Shown here one piece after another: positions 56,855 to 64,000 of a stretch of DNA of 64,000 nt. This stretch comes from REEB95 sp963810055 (GTDB lineage: Bacteria; Pseudomonadota; Alphaproteobacteria; ATCC43930; CGMCC-115725). A program made the position numbers and the translations under genes. The DNA is taken from the NCBI GenBank assembly GCA_963810055.1, contig CAWEME010000007.1, forward strand, positions 84,840 to 148,839, given 5' to 3'. Each line of letters begins with the position of its first letter. The first letter of the stretch is position 1. The notes beneath the pieces are model-generated. The model did no database searches. It saw only the letters and a program-made list of their open reading frames with translations, and was not told the origin of the DNA.

Positions 56855-58084
56855 ATGCACGCCGCGATCATCACCGCCGTCTGTCTCGCCGTCTATGTCG
56901 GCATGGCGATGGGGCGGCTGCCGTGGCTCCAGGTCGACCGCACCGGCATCGCGCTGTTGGGCGTGATCGCGCTGCTCGCCAGCGGCCAGGCGACGATCGA
57001 CGATCTCGGCGCCAGTATCGACATGACGACCATCGCGCTGCTGTTCGGGCTGATGATCATTTCCGCCCAGTTCGTCGCATGCGGATTCTTCGAGATCTGC
57101 TGCGACTGGATGCTGGAGAAATCCGAAAGCCCAATGGCGCTGCTGGCGCTGACCGTGGCGGTGTGCGGCGCGCTGTCGGCGCTGCTCGCCAACGACATCG
57201 TGGTCTTCGCCATGGCGCCGCTGCTGATCGCGGGGGCGCAAACCCGCGGGCTCGACCCTAGGCCCTTCCTGATCGCGCTGGTGGGGGCGAGCAACGCCGG
57301 CTCGTCGGCCACGCTGATCGGCAACCCGCAGAACATCCTGATCGGCCAGACCGGCAACCTCAATTTTTACAGCTTCCTCGGCGTCTGTCTGGTGCCGGCG
57401 CTGGTGGGGCTGGCCTCGGTGTTCGGCGTGGTGTGGTATCTGTGGCGCGACCGCATCGAGGTTGCTTCGAGCCTGGCAGGATCCGGCGGCGCCGAAGTGC
57501 CGCGCCACGCGCATGACCGCAACCAGACCATCAAGGGCCTGATCGCGTTGGGGCTGCTGCTGGTGCTGTTCCTGACGCCGCTGCCGCGCGAGGTCGGCGC
57601 GCTGGTGATCGCGGCGGTGCTGCTGTCCAACCGCAAATTCACCAGCCGCGCCATGATCTCCTCGGTGGATTGGCCGCTGCTGCTGCTGTTCGTGTGCCTG
57701 TTCGCGGTCACCGGCGCGCTGGCGGATACCGGGCTGCCCTACTCGGTGCTCACCGCGCTGGGCACGCCCGACCGGCTGCTGGTGCTGACGCCGCTGACGC
57801 TGCTGATGAGCAACCTCATCGGCAACGTGCCCTGGGTGATCTTCCTGTTGCAGATCTGGCCGGACCCGCCGGCGGGCGCGCTTTATGCGCTGGCGCTGCT
57901 GTCCTCGCTGTCGGGCGGTTTGCTGCTGTGGGGCTCGGTCGCCAATCTGATCGTGGCCGAGCGCGCCCGGGCGATGGGCGTCAATCTGAGCTATGCCGAA
58001 TATGCCCGCGCCGGCGTGCCCTTCACGCTCTTGTCGCTGCTGTTCGCCGTGATCTGGCTGGCCTCGACCGGGGTTTTGTCCTAG
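56855..58084 (+). CDS. SLC13/ArsB-like anion or Na+/H+ transporter
   Basis: 409 residues with about eleven membrane helices. It has the ion-transporter signatures ALLANDIVVFAMAPLLI and, in the second half, TLLMSNLIGNVPWVIFLLQ, plus LVGASNAGSSATLIGNPQNILIG, the repeated N-x-P/G hairpins of the IT superfamily (SLC13, ArsB, NhaD). The substrate cannot be set. Starts 6 bp after the glycosyltransferase gene and its TAG overlaps the panE stop as CTAG. Confidence 0.85.
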   Translation: MHAAIITAVCLAVYVGMAMGRLPWLQVDRTGIALLGVIALLASGQATIDDLGASIDMTTIALLFGLMIISAQFVACGFFEICCDWMLEKSESPMALLALTVAVCGALSALLANDIVVFAMAPLLIAGAQTRGLDPRPFLIALVGASNAGSSATLIGNPQNILIGQTGNLNFYSFLGVCLVPALVGLASVFGVVWYLWRDRIEVASSLAGSGGAEVPRHAHDRNQTIKGLIALGLLLVLFLTPLPREVGALVIAAVLLSNRKFTSRAMISSVDWPLLLLFVCLFAVTGALADTGLPYSVLTALGTPDRLLVLTPLTLLMSNLIGNVPWVIFLLQIWPDPPAGALYALALLSSLSGGLLLWGSVANLIVAERARAMGVNLSYAEYARAGVPFTLLSLLFAVIWLASTGVLS

Positions 58085-59003
58085 CCGCTTCCGGCCGCGT
58101 CGCTGACCGCGCGCAGCAGGGCGAGCAGCGCGCGGTTGAGCGGCGTCGGGATGCCGAACCGCTCGCCGGCCGCGACCACCGCGCCGGTCAGGGCTTCGAT
58201 TTCGAGCTTCCGCCCGGCCAGGCGGTCGAAATACATCGAGGTCCCCAATTCGGGCGAAAAGCTCATCAGCGTCGCATAGGCCCGGGCGGATTCGTCCGGC
58301 GCGAATTGGGCGCCGTCGGCGCGGCCGACCGTGGCGGCCTCGTCGAGAATCGCCAGGCAGAGCGCCCGGATGTCGTCGCGCCGCAGCACCCCCTGGCGTT
58401 GAAGCGTGAGGGCGGTGATCGGGTTCGCGCTCACATTGAGCAGGAGCTTGCGCCAGGCGAAGGTGGTGAAATCGGCGCGCGCGACGATGCGCAACGACGT
58501 GCCGTCGAGGAGTTGGGCGAAGGCGTGGCCCGCCGCGTCGTCGGGCACGATGACGTCGTAATCGCCGACGGGGGTGAGCCGGAAACGATCGGCGGCGAGC
58601 CGCTCGCCGTTGTAATAGACCAGGACCGGGACCACGGCGGCACCCTTGGCATAGGGCGCGACCCGGCCGGCGTGATCGATGCCGTTTTGCAGCACCGCGA
58701 TCTTGGTCGACGGGCCGCACAGCTTGGCGAACCAAGGGGCGGCGGAGGGCGTATCCTGCGCCTTGGTGCACAGCAGGACCCAATCGACGGGCGCGGCGTC
58801 GCGGGGATCGGTCAGGACCCGGAGCGGGACATCCACCGCCCCTTCCGGCCGCTCGAAGATCAGGCGGTCGAGCGGGCGCCGCGCGCAGCCGACGATTTCG
58901 TGACGGTCGGCCAGGCGCAGCACGGATGCCGCGGCGGCGCCGATCTGGCCGAGGCCGACGACCGCGACGGTGGAACGGGGCGGGAGTTCGCGGCCGGCGG
59001 CAT
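58081..59003 (-). CDS. 2-dehydropantoate 2-reductase-like protein, start unresolved
   Basis: NADPH enzyme of the PanE/ApbA family, either making pantoate or a paralogue. The Rossmann motif VAVVGLGQIGAAAASVLRLA is in frame from about 58,985. DWVLLCTKAQDT, IAVLQNGIDHAGRVAPY, FAWRKLLLNVSANPITAL (catalytic Lys) and EIEALTGAVVAAGERFGIPTPLN follow. A stop at 59,011-59,013 and the absence of ATG, GTG or TTG before the Rossmann motif leave no proper start. An ATG at 59003 and a GTG at 59011 are in other frames, so a base error near 58,970-59,000 is likely. The first in-frame ATG (58923) would remove the NADP site. Confidence 0.75.
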
Positions 59004-59064
59004 GCCGGCACTATCGGCCAAATATCCGGCCCGGTAAATATCAGGGCCGAAGGCCGGGCGCGCC

Positions 59065-62000
59065 TCAAACCGAGAAGTATTTGGCCTGCGGGTGGGTGAC
59101 GACGATGGCCGAGGTCGATTGCTCCGGATCGAGCTGGTCCTCCTCGGTCAGGGTCACGCCGATCTCCTTGGCCCGGAGCAGCTCGAGCAATTGGCGCTGC
59201 TGCGACAGATCGGGGCAGGCGGGATAGCCGAAGGAATAGCGGCTGCCGCGATATTGCTGATGCAGCAGGCCTTCGAGGTCGCGCGGCTCGAAAGCGGTGA
59301 AGCCCAGCTCGGCCCGGATGCGCTGGTGCAGATATTCGGCGAAGGCCTCGGCCATCTCGACCGAAAGCCCGTGCAGATAGAGGTAATCCTTGTAGCGGTT
59401 GTCGGCGAACCATTGCCGCGCCACCTCGGAGGCGCGCGGACCGACCGTCACCACCTGGAGCGCGATCACGTCGCGCGTGTTGTCGCTCACGTCGCGGAAG
59501 AAATCGGCGATGCACAGGCCCTCTTCCTTGGCCTGGCGCGGGAAGGAGAAGCGCGCCACCTCCCGCTTGCCGTCCTCGGCGAACAGGATCACGTCGTTGC
59601 CGTTGGCGGCGCAGCGCCAATAGCCATAGGCCGCCTGCGGCAGGAATATGTCCTCCTTAACGGCCTCGGCCAGCAGCTTCAGCATGGTCGGGCGCAATTC
59701 CCGTTTCGCCCAGGCCTTGAACTCGTCGAGCGAACGGCCTTCCTTGCGGAAGCCCCAGTGGAATTGATAGAGCATGCGCTCGTTGAGATAGGGCGCGATG
59801 GTCTTCGCCGGCACGCGGGCGATGACGCGCGGCCCCCAGAAGGGCGGTTCGGGCACCGGCACGCCGCGCGTCAGCTCGGCGCGGCGCAGGCGGATTTCCT
59901 CGACATCGACCGGCCGGAGCGGGCGCGCATCGGCGGCCTTGCCCAGTTCGCGCCGGCGGTTGACCGGCCGGTTCTTGGTCTGCGCGCGCGCGGCCGCGAT
60001 GTGCCCCGCGAAGGAGCCGTCGACCACCTTCTCCATCAGCGCCAGGCCTTCGAAGGCGTCGCGCGCATAGGCGACGCTGCCGGTGGCATAGGCCTTGCTG
60101 CAATCCTCGTCGACATAACGGCGCGTCAGCGCGGCGCCGCCCAGGATCACCGGCAAGCCGATGCCGCGCCGGCTCATCTCCTCGAGGTTCTCGCGCATCA
60201 CCACGGTGGATTTGACCAGCAATCCCGACATGCCGACGGCGTGGGCGTTGGCCGAGGCGGCGGCGTCGAGGATCGAGGACAGCGGCTGCTTGATGCCGAG
60301 ATTGACCACCCGGTAGCCGTTGTTGGTCAGCAGGATGTCGACCAGGTTCTTGCCGATGTCGTGCACGTCGCCCTTCACCGTGGCGAGCACGATGGTGCCC
60401 TTCTGGTGGTTGTCGGCCGTGCGCTCCATGAAGGGCTCGAGATAGGCCACCGCCGCCTTCATGGTTTCGGCCGATTGCAGCACGAAGGGCAGCTGCAGTT
60501 TCCCCGCCCCGAACAGATCGCCCACCACCCGCATGCCGTCGAGCAGGATGTCGTTGATGATGGCGAGCGGCTTGTGGACGCCGAGCGCGGTCTTGAGATC
60601 CTCCTCGAGGCCGTTGCGGTCGCCGTCGACGATGCGCAGCTTGAGGCGTTCCTCGACCGTTTCCGGGCGGACGCGCTTCGCCGGCTTGTGCTCGAGCCGG
60701 TCCTGGAACAGCGCGATATAGGCCTGGAGCGGATCGAAGCCCGGACGGCGGCGGTCGTAGATCAGATCGAGCGCCGCCTTGACCTCGGCCTCGGGAATCT
60801 TGTGCAGCGGCACTATCTTGGAGACGTGCAGGATGGCGCCGGTCATGCCGCGCTTCAGGGCTTCGTCGAGGAAGACCGAATTCAGCACGCTGCGCGCCGC
60901 CGGCGCCAAGCCGAAGGAGATGTTGGAAAGCCCGAGGATGATCTGGCATTCCGGCAGGGCCTTGGCTATCGCCGATATCGCATCGAGGGTTTCGAGGCCG
61001 AGCCGGCGGTCATCGTCGTTGCCGGTGCAGATGGTGAAGGTCAGCGGATCGAACAACAGATCCGAAGGGGCCAGGCCGAGCTTGCCGCAGGCGAGAGCGA
61101 AGATGCGTTGGGCCAAAGCGAGCTTGCGCGCGGATTCCTTGGCCATGCCCTGTTCGTCGATGGTGAGGGCGATGCAGGCGGCGCCGAAGCGCTTGGCCAA
61201 GGCCACGCGCTTTTCCAAGGCACCCTCGCCGTCCTCCAGGTTGATCGAATTGATCACCGGCTTGCCGCCATAAAGCTTCAGCGCGGCTTCGAGCACGCGC
61301 AACTCGGTCGAATCGATCACCAGCGGCACGGTCACCGCCCCGGCGATCCGGGTGATCGCCGCGCTCATGTCCTTCACCTCGTCGCGGCCGACGAAGGCGG
61401 TGCACAGATCGAGCGCGTGCGAGCCTTCCTTCACCTGGTCGCGCGCCATTTCCACCGCGCCATTCCAATCCTCGCGTTCCTGGAATTCGCGGAAGCGGCG
61501 CGAGCCGTTGGCGTTGCAGCGCTCGCCGATCGAGAGATAGGCGTTTTCCTGGCGGAGGCTGACCTGGCCGTAGAGCGAGGCGAGCGACGGGACCCACACG
61601 CGCCGGCGCTCTTTGGGCCGGGGCCGGTAGCCGTCTTCGGCCAGGCGCTTCAGCATGGCGTCGATCGCGGCGATGTGGCCCACCTCGGTGCCGCAGCAGC
61701 CGCCCACCAGATTGACCCCGTCCTCGCGCACGAAGCGCTCGATCCACGGCGCCATCTCGGCGGCCGACAGCGGATAATGGGTGTGGCCGTCGAGCAGCTC
61801 GGGCAGGCCGGCATTGGGCTGAACCGAGATCAGGCCGGGCCAGTTCTCGGACAGGTATTTGATGTGCTCCGCCATCTCGCGCGGGCCGGTGCCGCAATTG
61901 AGGCCGAGCAGCGGAACGTCCAGCGCCTGCACCACGGTGGCGGCGGCGGCGATGTCCGATCCCACCAGCAGCGTGCCGGTGGTCTCGACCGTCACCTGCA

Positions 62001-62565
62001 CGAAGATCGGAATCTCGCGGCCGGAGCCGGAGGCCGCGCGCTTGGCGGCGTTGACCGCCGCCTTGATCTGCAACGGGTCCTGGCAGGTTTCGATCAGGAT
62101 GGCGTCGACGCCGCCCGCCGCCAAGCCCGCGCATTGGACGCCGAGCGCATCCTCGAGCGTCTGGTATTCGATATGGCCGAGCGACGGGAGCCGCGTTCCC
62201 GGCCCGACCGAGCCGATGACGAAACGCGGCCGGCCGGAGGATTTGGCGGCCTCGATCGCCGCCTCGCGCGCGATTTCGCCGGCGCGGCGGTTGATGTCAT
62301 GGGCCTCGCCGGCCAGGTTGAATTCGGCGAGCGTGATGGGCGAGCCGCCGAAGCTGTTGGTCTGCACCGCGTCGGCGCCGGCGCGGAAATGGCCCAGATG
62401 GATGCTGCGGATGATATCGGGGCGGGTCTGGTTCAGCACCTCGATGCAGTTCTCGCGGCCGCGGTAATCGCGTTCGAGGTCGAGCGCGTGGCTGTGCACC
62501 GCGGTGCCCATGGCGCCGTCGCACAACAGGACCCGTTCGCGCAAAACATCGAGGATATGCGCCAC
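59065..62565 (-). CDS. metH: Cobalamin-dependent methionine synthase
   Basis: 1,166-residue MetH converting homocysteine to methionine with methyl-folate. Order: homocysteine domain (LLCDGAMGTAV, ETCQDPLQIKAA, zinc Cys in GGCCGTEVGHI), pterin-binding domain (YLSIGERCNANGSRRF, FDPLTFTICTGND), cobalamin domain with VKGDVHDIGKNLVDILL (axial His) and MSGLLVKSTVVM, then the activation domain (SRYSFGYPACPDLSQQ). One intact reading frame with no shifts. Starts 3 bp after metF. Confidence 0.96.
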   Translation of the reverse strand: MAHILDVLRERVLLCDGAMGTAVHSHALDLERDYRGRENCIEVLNQTRPDIIRSIHLGHFRAGADAVQTNSFGGSPITLAEFNLAGEAHDINRRAGEIAREAAIEAAKSSGRPRFVIGSVGPGTRLPSLGHIEYQTLEDALGVQCAGLAAGGVDAILIETCQDPLQIKAAVNAAKRAASGSGREIPIFVQVTVETTGTLLVGSDIAAAATVVQALDVPLLGLNCGTGPREMAEHIKYLSENWPGLISVQPNAGLPELLDGHTHYPLSAAEMAPWIERFVREDGVNLVGGCCGTEVGHIAAIDAMLKRLAEDGYRPRPKERRRVWVPSLASLYGQVSLRQENAYLSIGERCNANGSRRFREFQEREDWNGAVEMARDQVKEGSHALDLCTAFVGRDEVKDMSAAITRIAGAVTVPLVIDSTELRVLEAALKLYGGKPVINSINLEDGEGALEKRVALAKRFGAACIALTIDEQGMAKESARKLALAQRIFALACGKLGLAPSDLLFDPLTFTICTGNDDDRRLGLETLDAISAIAKALPECQIILGLSNISFGLAPAARSVLNSVFLDEALKRGMTGAILHVSKIVPLHKIPEAEVKAALDLIYDRRRPGFDPLQAYIALFQDRLEHKPAKRVRPETVEERLKLRIVDGDRNGLEEDLKTALGVHKPLAIINDILLDGMRVVGDLFGAGKLQLPFVLQSAETMKAAVAYLEPFMERTADNHQKGTIVLATVKGDVHDIGKNLVDILLTNNGYRVVNLGIKQPLSSILDAAASANAHAVGMSGLLVKSTVVMRENLEEMSRRGIGLPVILGGAALTRRYVDEDCSKAYATGSVAYARDAFEGLALMEKVVDGSFAGHIAAARAQTKNRPVNRRRELGKAADARPLRPVDVEEIRLRRAELTRGVPVPEPPFWGPRVIARVPAKTIAPYLNERMLYQFHWGFRKEGRSLDEFKAWAKRELRPTMLKLLAEAVKEDIFLPQAAYGYWRCAANGNDVILFAEDGKREVARFSFPRQAKEEGLCIADFFRDVSDNTRDVIALQVVTVGPRASEVARQWFADNRYKDYLYLHGLSVEMAEAFAEYLHQRIRAELGFTAFEPRDLEGLLHQQYRGSRYSFGYPACPDLSQQRQLLELLRAKEIGVTLTEEDQLDPEQSTSAIVVTHPQAKYFSV

Positions 62566-62568
62566 CGC

Positions 62569-63495
62569 CTACTCCGCCGTCTTGGAAGCCTGCGCCGGGA
62601 CGGGGCCGCGCACGCCGATCATGTGGCAGATGGCGACGATCAAATCGGCGCGGTTGAGGGTGTAGAAATGGAAATCCTCGATGCCGTGCGCCTGCAGCAG
62701 CCGGCATAGCTCGGCGGCGATCGAGGCCGCCACCAGGCGGCGGGTGTCGGGATCGTCGTCCAGCCCGTCGAACATGCTGCCCATCCAGGGCGGCACCTTG
62801 GCGCCGCAGGCCTTGGCGAATTTCGTCACCTGCGCGAAATTCGTGACCGGCAGAATGCCGGGAACGATGGGCACCGTGATGCCCTTGGCGCGCGCGCGGT
62901 CGATGAAGCGCAGATAGGTATCGGCCTCGAAGAAGAACTGGGTGATGGCGCGGCCGGCGCCGGCGTCGATCTTGCGCTTCAGATTGTCGAGATCGGCTTC
63001 GGGGCTCTTGGCCTCGGGATGGGTTTCGGGATATGCCGCGACGCTGATCTCGAAATCGGCGATGCGCCGGAGGCCCGCCACCAGATCGGCGGCATAGGCG
63101 TAGCCGTGCTCATGCGGCGTATAGCGCCCCTGGCCTCCGGGCGCGTCGCCCCGGAGCGCCACCACATGCCGGATGCCGGAATCCCAGTAAAGCCGCGCGA
63201 CATTGTCGATCTCCTCGCGCGGCGCGCCCACGCAGGTGAGATGCGCGGCCGGCTCGAGGCTGGTATCGCTGCGGATGCGCAGCACGGTGGCGTGAGTGCG
63301 TGTGCGGGTCGAGCCGCCGGCGCCGTAGGTGACGGAGACGAAGCGCGGCGCCAGGGGCTCGATGCGCTTGATCGTCTGCCACAGCCTGGTCTCCATCTCC
63401 GGCGTCTTGGGCGGGAAGAATTCGAAAGAGACCCGGGGCGCTCGGGATCCCGATTCGCCGAGCGGATCGGATGCCAGCAGGGCCAAGGATTTCAC
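62569..63495 (-). CDS. metF: Methylenetetrahydrofolate reductase
   Basis: 308-residue FAD enzyme supplying 5-methyl-THF to MetH. VSFEFFPPKTPEMETRLW (catalytic Glu), SVTYGAGGSTRTRTH, HLTCVGAPREEIDNVA, VALRGDAPGGQGRY and ITQFFFEADTYLRFID are diagnostic. The start is GTG 63495 with GGGAG upstream. First gene of the metF-metH operon; operator-like repeats lie in its leader. Confidence 0.95.
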   Translation of the reverse strand: MKSLALLASDPLGESGSRAPRVSFEFFPPKTPEMETRLWQTIKRIEPLAPRFVSVTYGAGGSTRTRTHATVLRIRSDTSLEPAAHLTCVGAPREEIDNVARLYWDSGIRHVVALRGDAPGGQGRYTPHEHGYAYAADLVAGLRRIADFEISVAAYPETHPEAKSPEADLDNLKRKIDAGAGRAITQFFFEADTYLRFIDRARAKGITVPIVPGILPVTNFAQVTKFAKACGAKVPPWMGSMFDGLDDDPDTRRLVAASIAAELCRLLQAHGIEDFHFYTLNRADLIVAICHMIGVRGPVPAQASKTAE

Positions 63496-63805
63496 GGCGA
63501 CAACGCTCCCGCCGCGCCGCCCAACGCCGCAACCCTCCCGACCATCGCCGCCTCTCCTGCTCGCATACTTTCACGCTAACGTGACAAAATATCGCTTTAT
63601 GCCCTTCTAAGATATGAGAAAATGGGCAAAGGCCCACATGGTTATTTCATGGCTCATGATCGCGACTGGGGATAACTGCGGGGCTCGCAAGCCCGGAGGC
63701 GATGCTAACGCAGCCGAGACTTGTCGATGACATGACGGCCGCCCTATTCTCGCCCGCTCTCGTCACCCCCCGAAACCGTTAAAACGCAGAGGCCACGGGA
63801 TTTTC
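63496..63805. promoter_or_regulatory. Divergent metF / mlaC-like control region
   Basis: 310 bp without genes. On the metF side an AT-rich core holds TCACGCTAACGTGA at 63571-63584 (5-bp arms, 4-bp gap) and ATATC at 63589-63593 facing GATAT at 63611-63615, about two helical turns apart. These look like regulator sites for methionine genes, perhaps of the SahR type, but the identity is not established. On the other side TTGTCG (63721) and TATTCT (63745) form a weak promoter for the MlaC-like gene. I see no riboswitch I can name. Confidence 0.45.
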
Positions 63806-64000
63806 ATGCTGACACGACGCTCGTTTCTGGCGCCGGCCGCTTTGGGTGTTTGGCTGGCCGTTTTTTCGACAACCCCCGGCTTTGCCCAGGCCAAAGCGAC
63901 GTCCGCTAAGGCGACCTCCGCCACCGACCCGGCGGCCTTCGTCGACGGCATGATCCAGCAGGCGCTCGCCATCCTGCGCGACAAGCAGATGCCGGAAGAC
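63806..64000 (+). CDS. MlaC/Ttg2D-like periplasmic lipid-transport protein (partial)
   Basis: 65 residues to the window end. A signal peptide (LTRRSFLAPAALGVWLAVF to FAQA) is followed by a short Ala/Thr/Lys linker and DPAAFVDGMIQQALAILRDKQMP. This resembles the first helices of the MlaC (toluene tolerance, HpnM-like) family, which shuttle phospholipids or hopanoids across the periplasm. The family call is tentative because most of the protein is missing. Confidence 0.65.
   Translation, partial: MLTRRSFLAPAALGVWLAVFSTTPGFAQAKATSAKATSATDPAAFVDGMIQQALAILRDKQMPED

Noticed and set aside
55313..59620. 1,435-codon open frame on the minus strand
   Set aside because: It runs antisense to the glycosyltransferase and transporter genes and across panE in the wrong frame. 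Low-complexity Arg/Gln/His/Gly content is typical of GC-rich antisense shadows.
59092..62709. 1,205-codon open frame on the plus strand
   Set aside because: Exact antisense of metH, with repetitive Ala/Gly/Asp/Arg composition and no domain.

Overview
The window is chromosomal DNA from a GC-rich alphaproteobacterium, most like a member of the Rhodospirillales and its relatives. The evidence is a CcrM-type GANTC methyltransferase gene with GANTC sites in its own promoter, separate b and b' subunits of an F0 ATP synthase operon that lacks F1, a DUF1127 small protein, and the order mraZ...ftsZ-lpxC-bamD-recN-ligA. Genus and species cannot be read from the sequence.

Layout. 1-8.0 kb: end of a probable radical SAM protein, rnhB, ccrM, mutY (reverse), a DciA-like DUF721 gene, a periplasmic DsbA-type thioredoxin and smc. 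8.0-10.5 kb: atpI-atpB-atpE-atpF'-atpF behind a clear promoter. 10.5-17.7 kb: a degenerate PCuAC-like protein, an FAD oxidoreductase, an EamA transporter, a 5-oxoprolinase/hydantoinase-like gene headed by a 47-residue His-rich membrane peptide, and an AmiD-like amidase. 17.7-18.5 kb: 35-bp tandem repeats, the RNase P RNA gene, and the mraZ promoter with four CCCAT sites at exact 10-bp spacing. 18.5-36.6 kb: the complete division and cell-wall cluster mraZ-rsmH-ftsL-ftsI-murE-murF-mraY-murD-ftsW-murG-murC-murB-ddl-ftsQ-ftsA-ftsZ, mostly joined by 4-nt start/stop overlaps.

36.7-42.1 kb: an AT-richer island splits ftsZ from lpxC. It holds a 1,033-residue family-B DNA polymerase with an intact exonuclease signature, intact palm motifs and two C-terminal XRE-like helix-turn-helix segments. 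Beside it are an unrecognised helical 323-residue protein and small orphan genes. There is no recombinase, tRNA gene, Cas1 or replication partner. This is the best candidate for an undescribed system.

42.1-47.9 kb: lpxC, bamD, recN and ligA. 47.9-64 kb: aminopeptidase P, a DUF1127 protein, a cation-diffusion exporter, uvrD-prmA-uppP (reverse), a methyltransferase-glycosyltransferase fusion, an SLC13-like transporter, a panE-like reductase, metF-metH (reverse) and the start of an MlaC-like protein.

Quality warning. Reading frames break about 23 times, in oplA, murD, murC, bamD, recN, ligA and the aminopeptidase gene. Nearly all are single extra bases, and 19 fall between 43.6 and 48.4 kb. Frame-corrected proteins are full length, so sequencing or assembly error is more likely than gene decay. 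Those genes are listed as CDS across the breaks.
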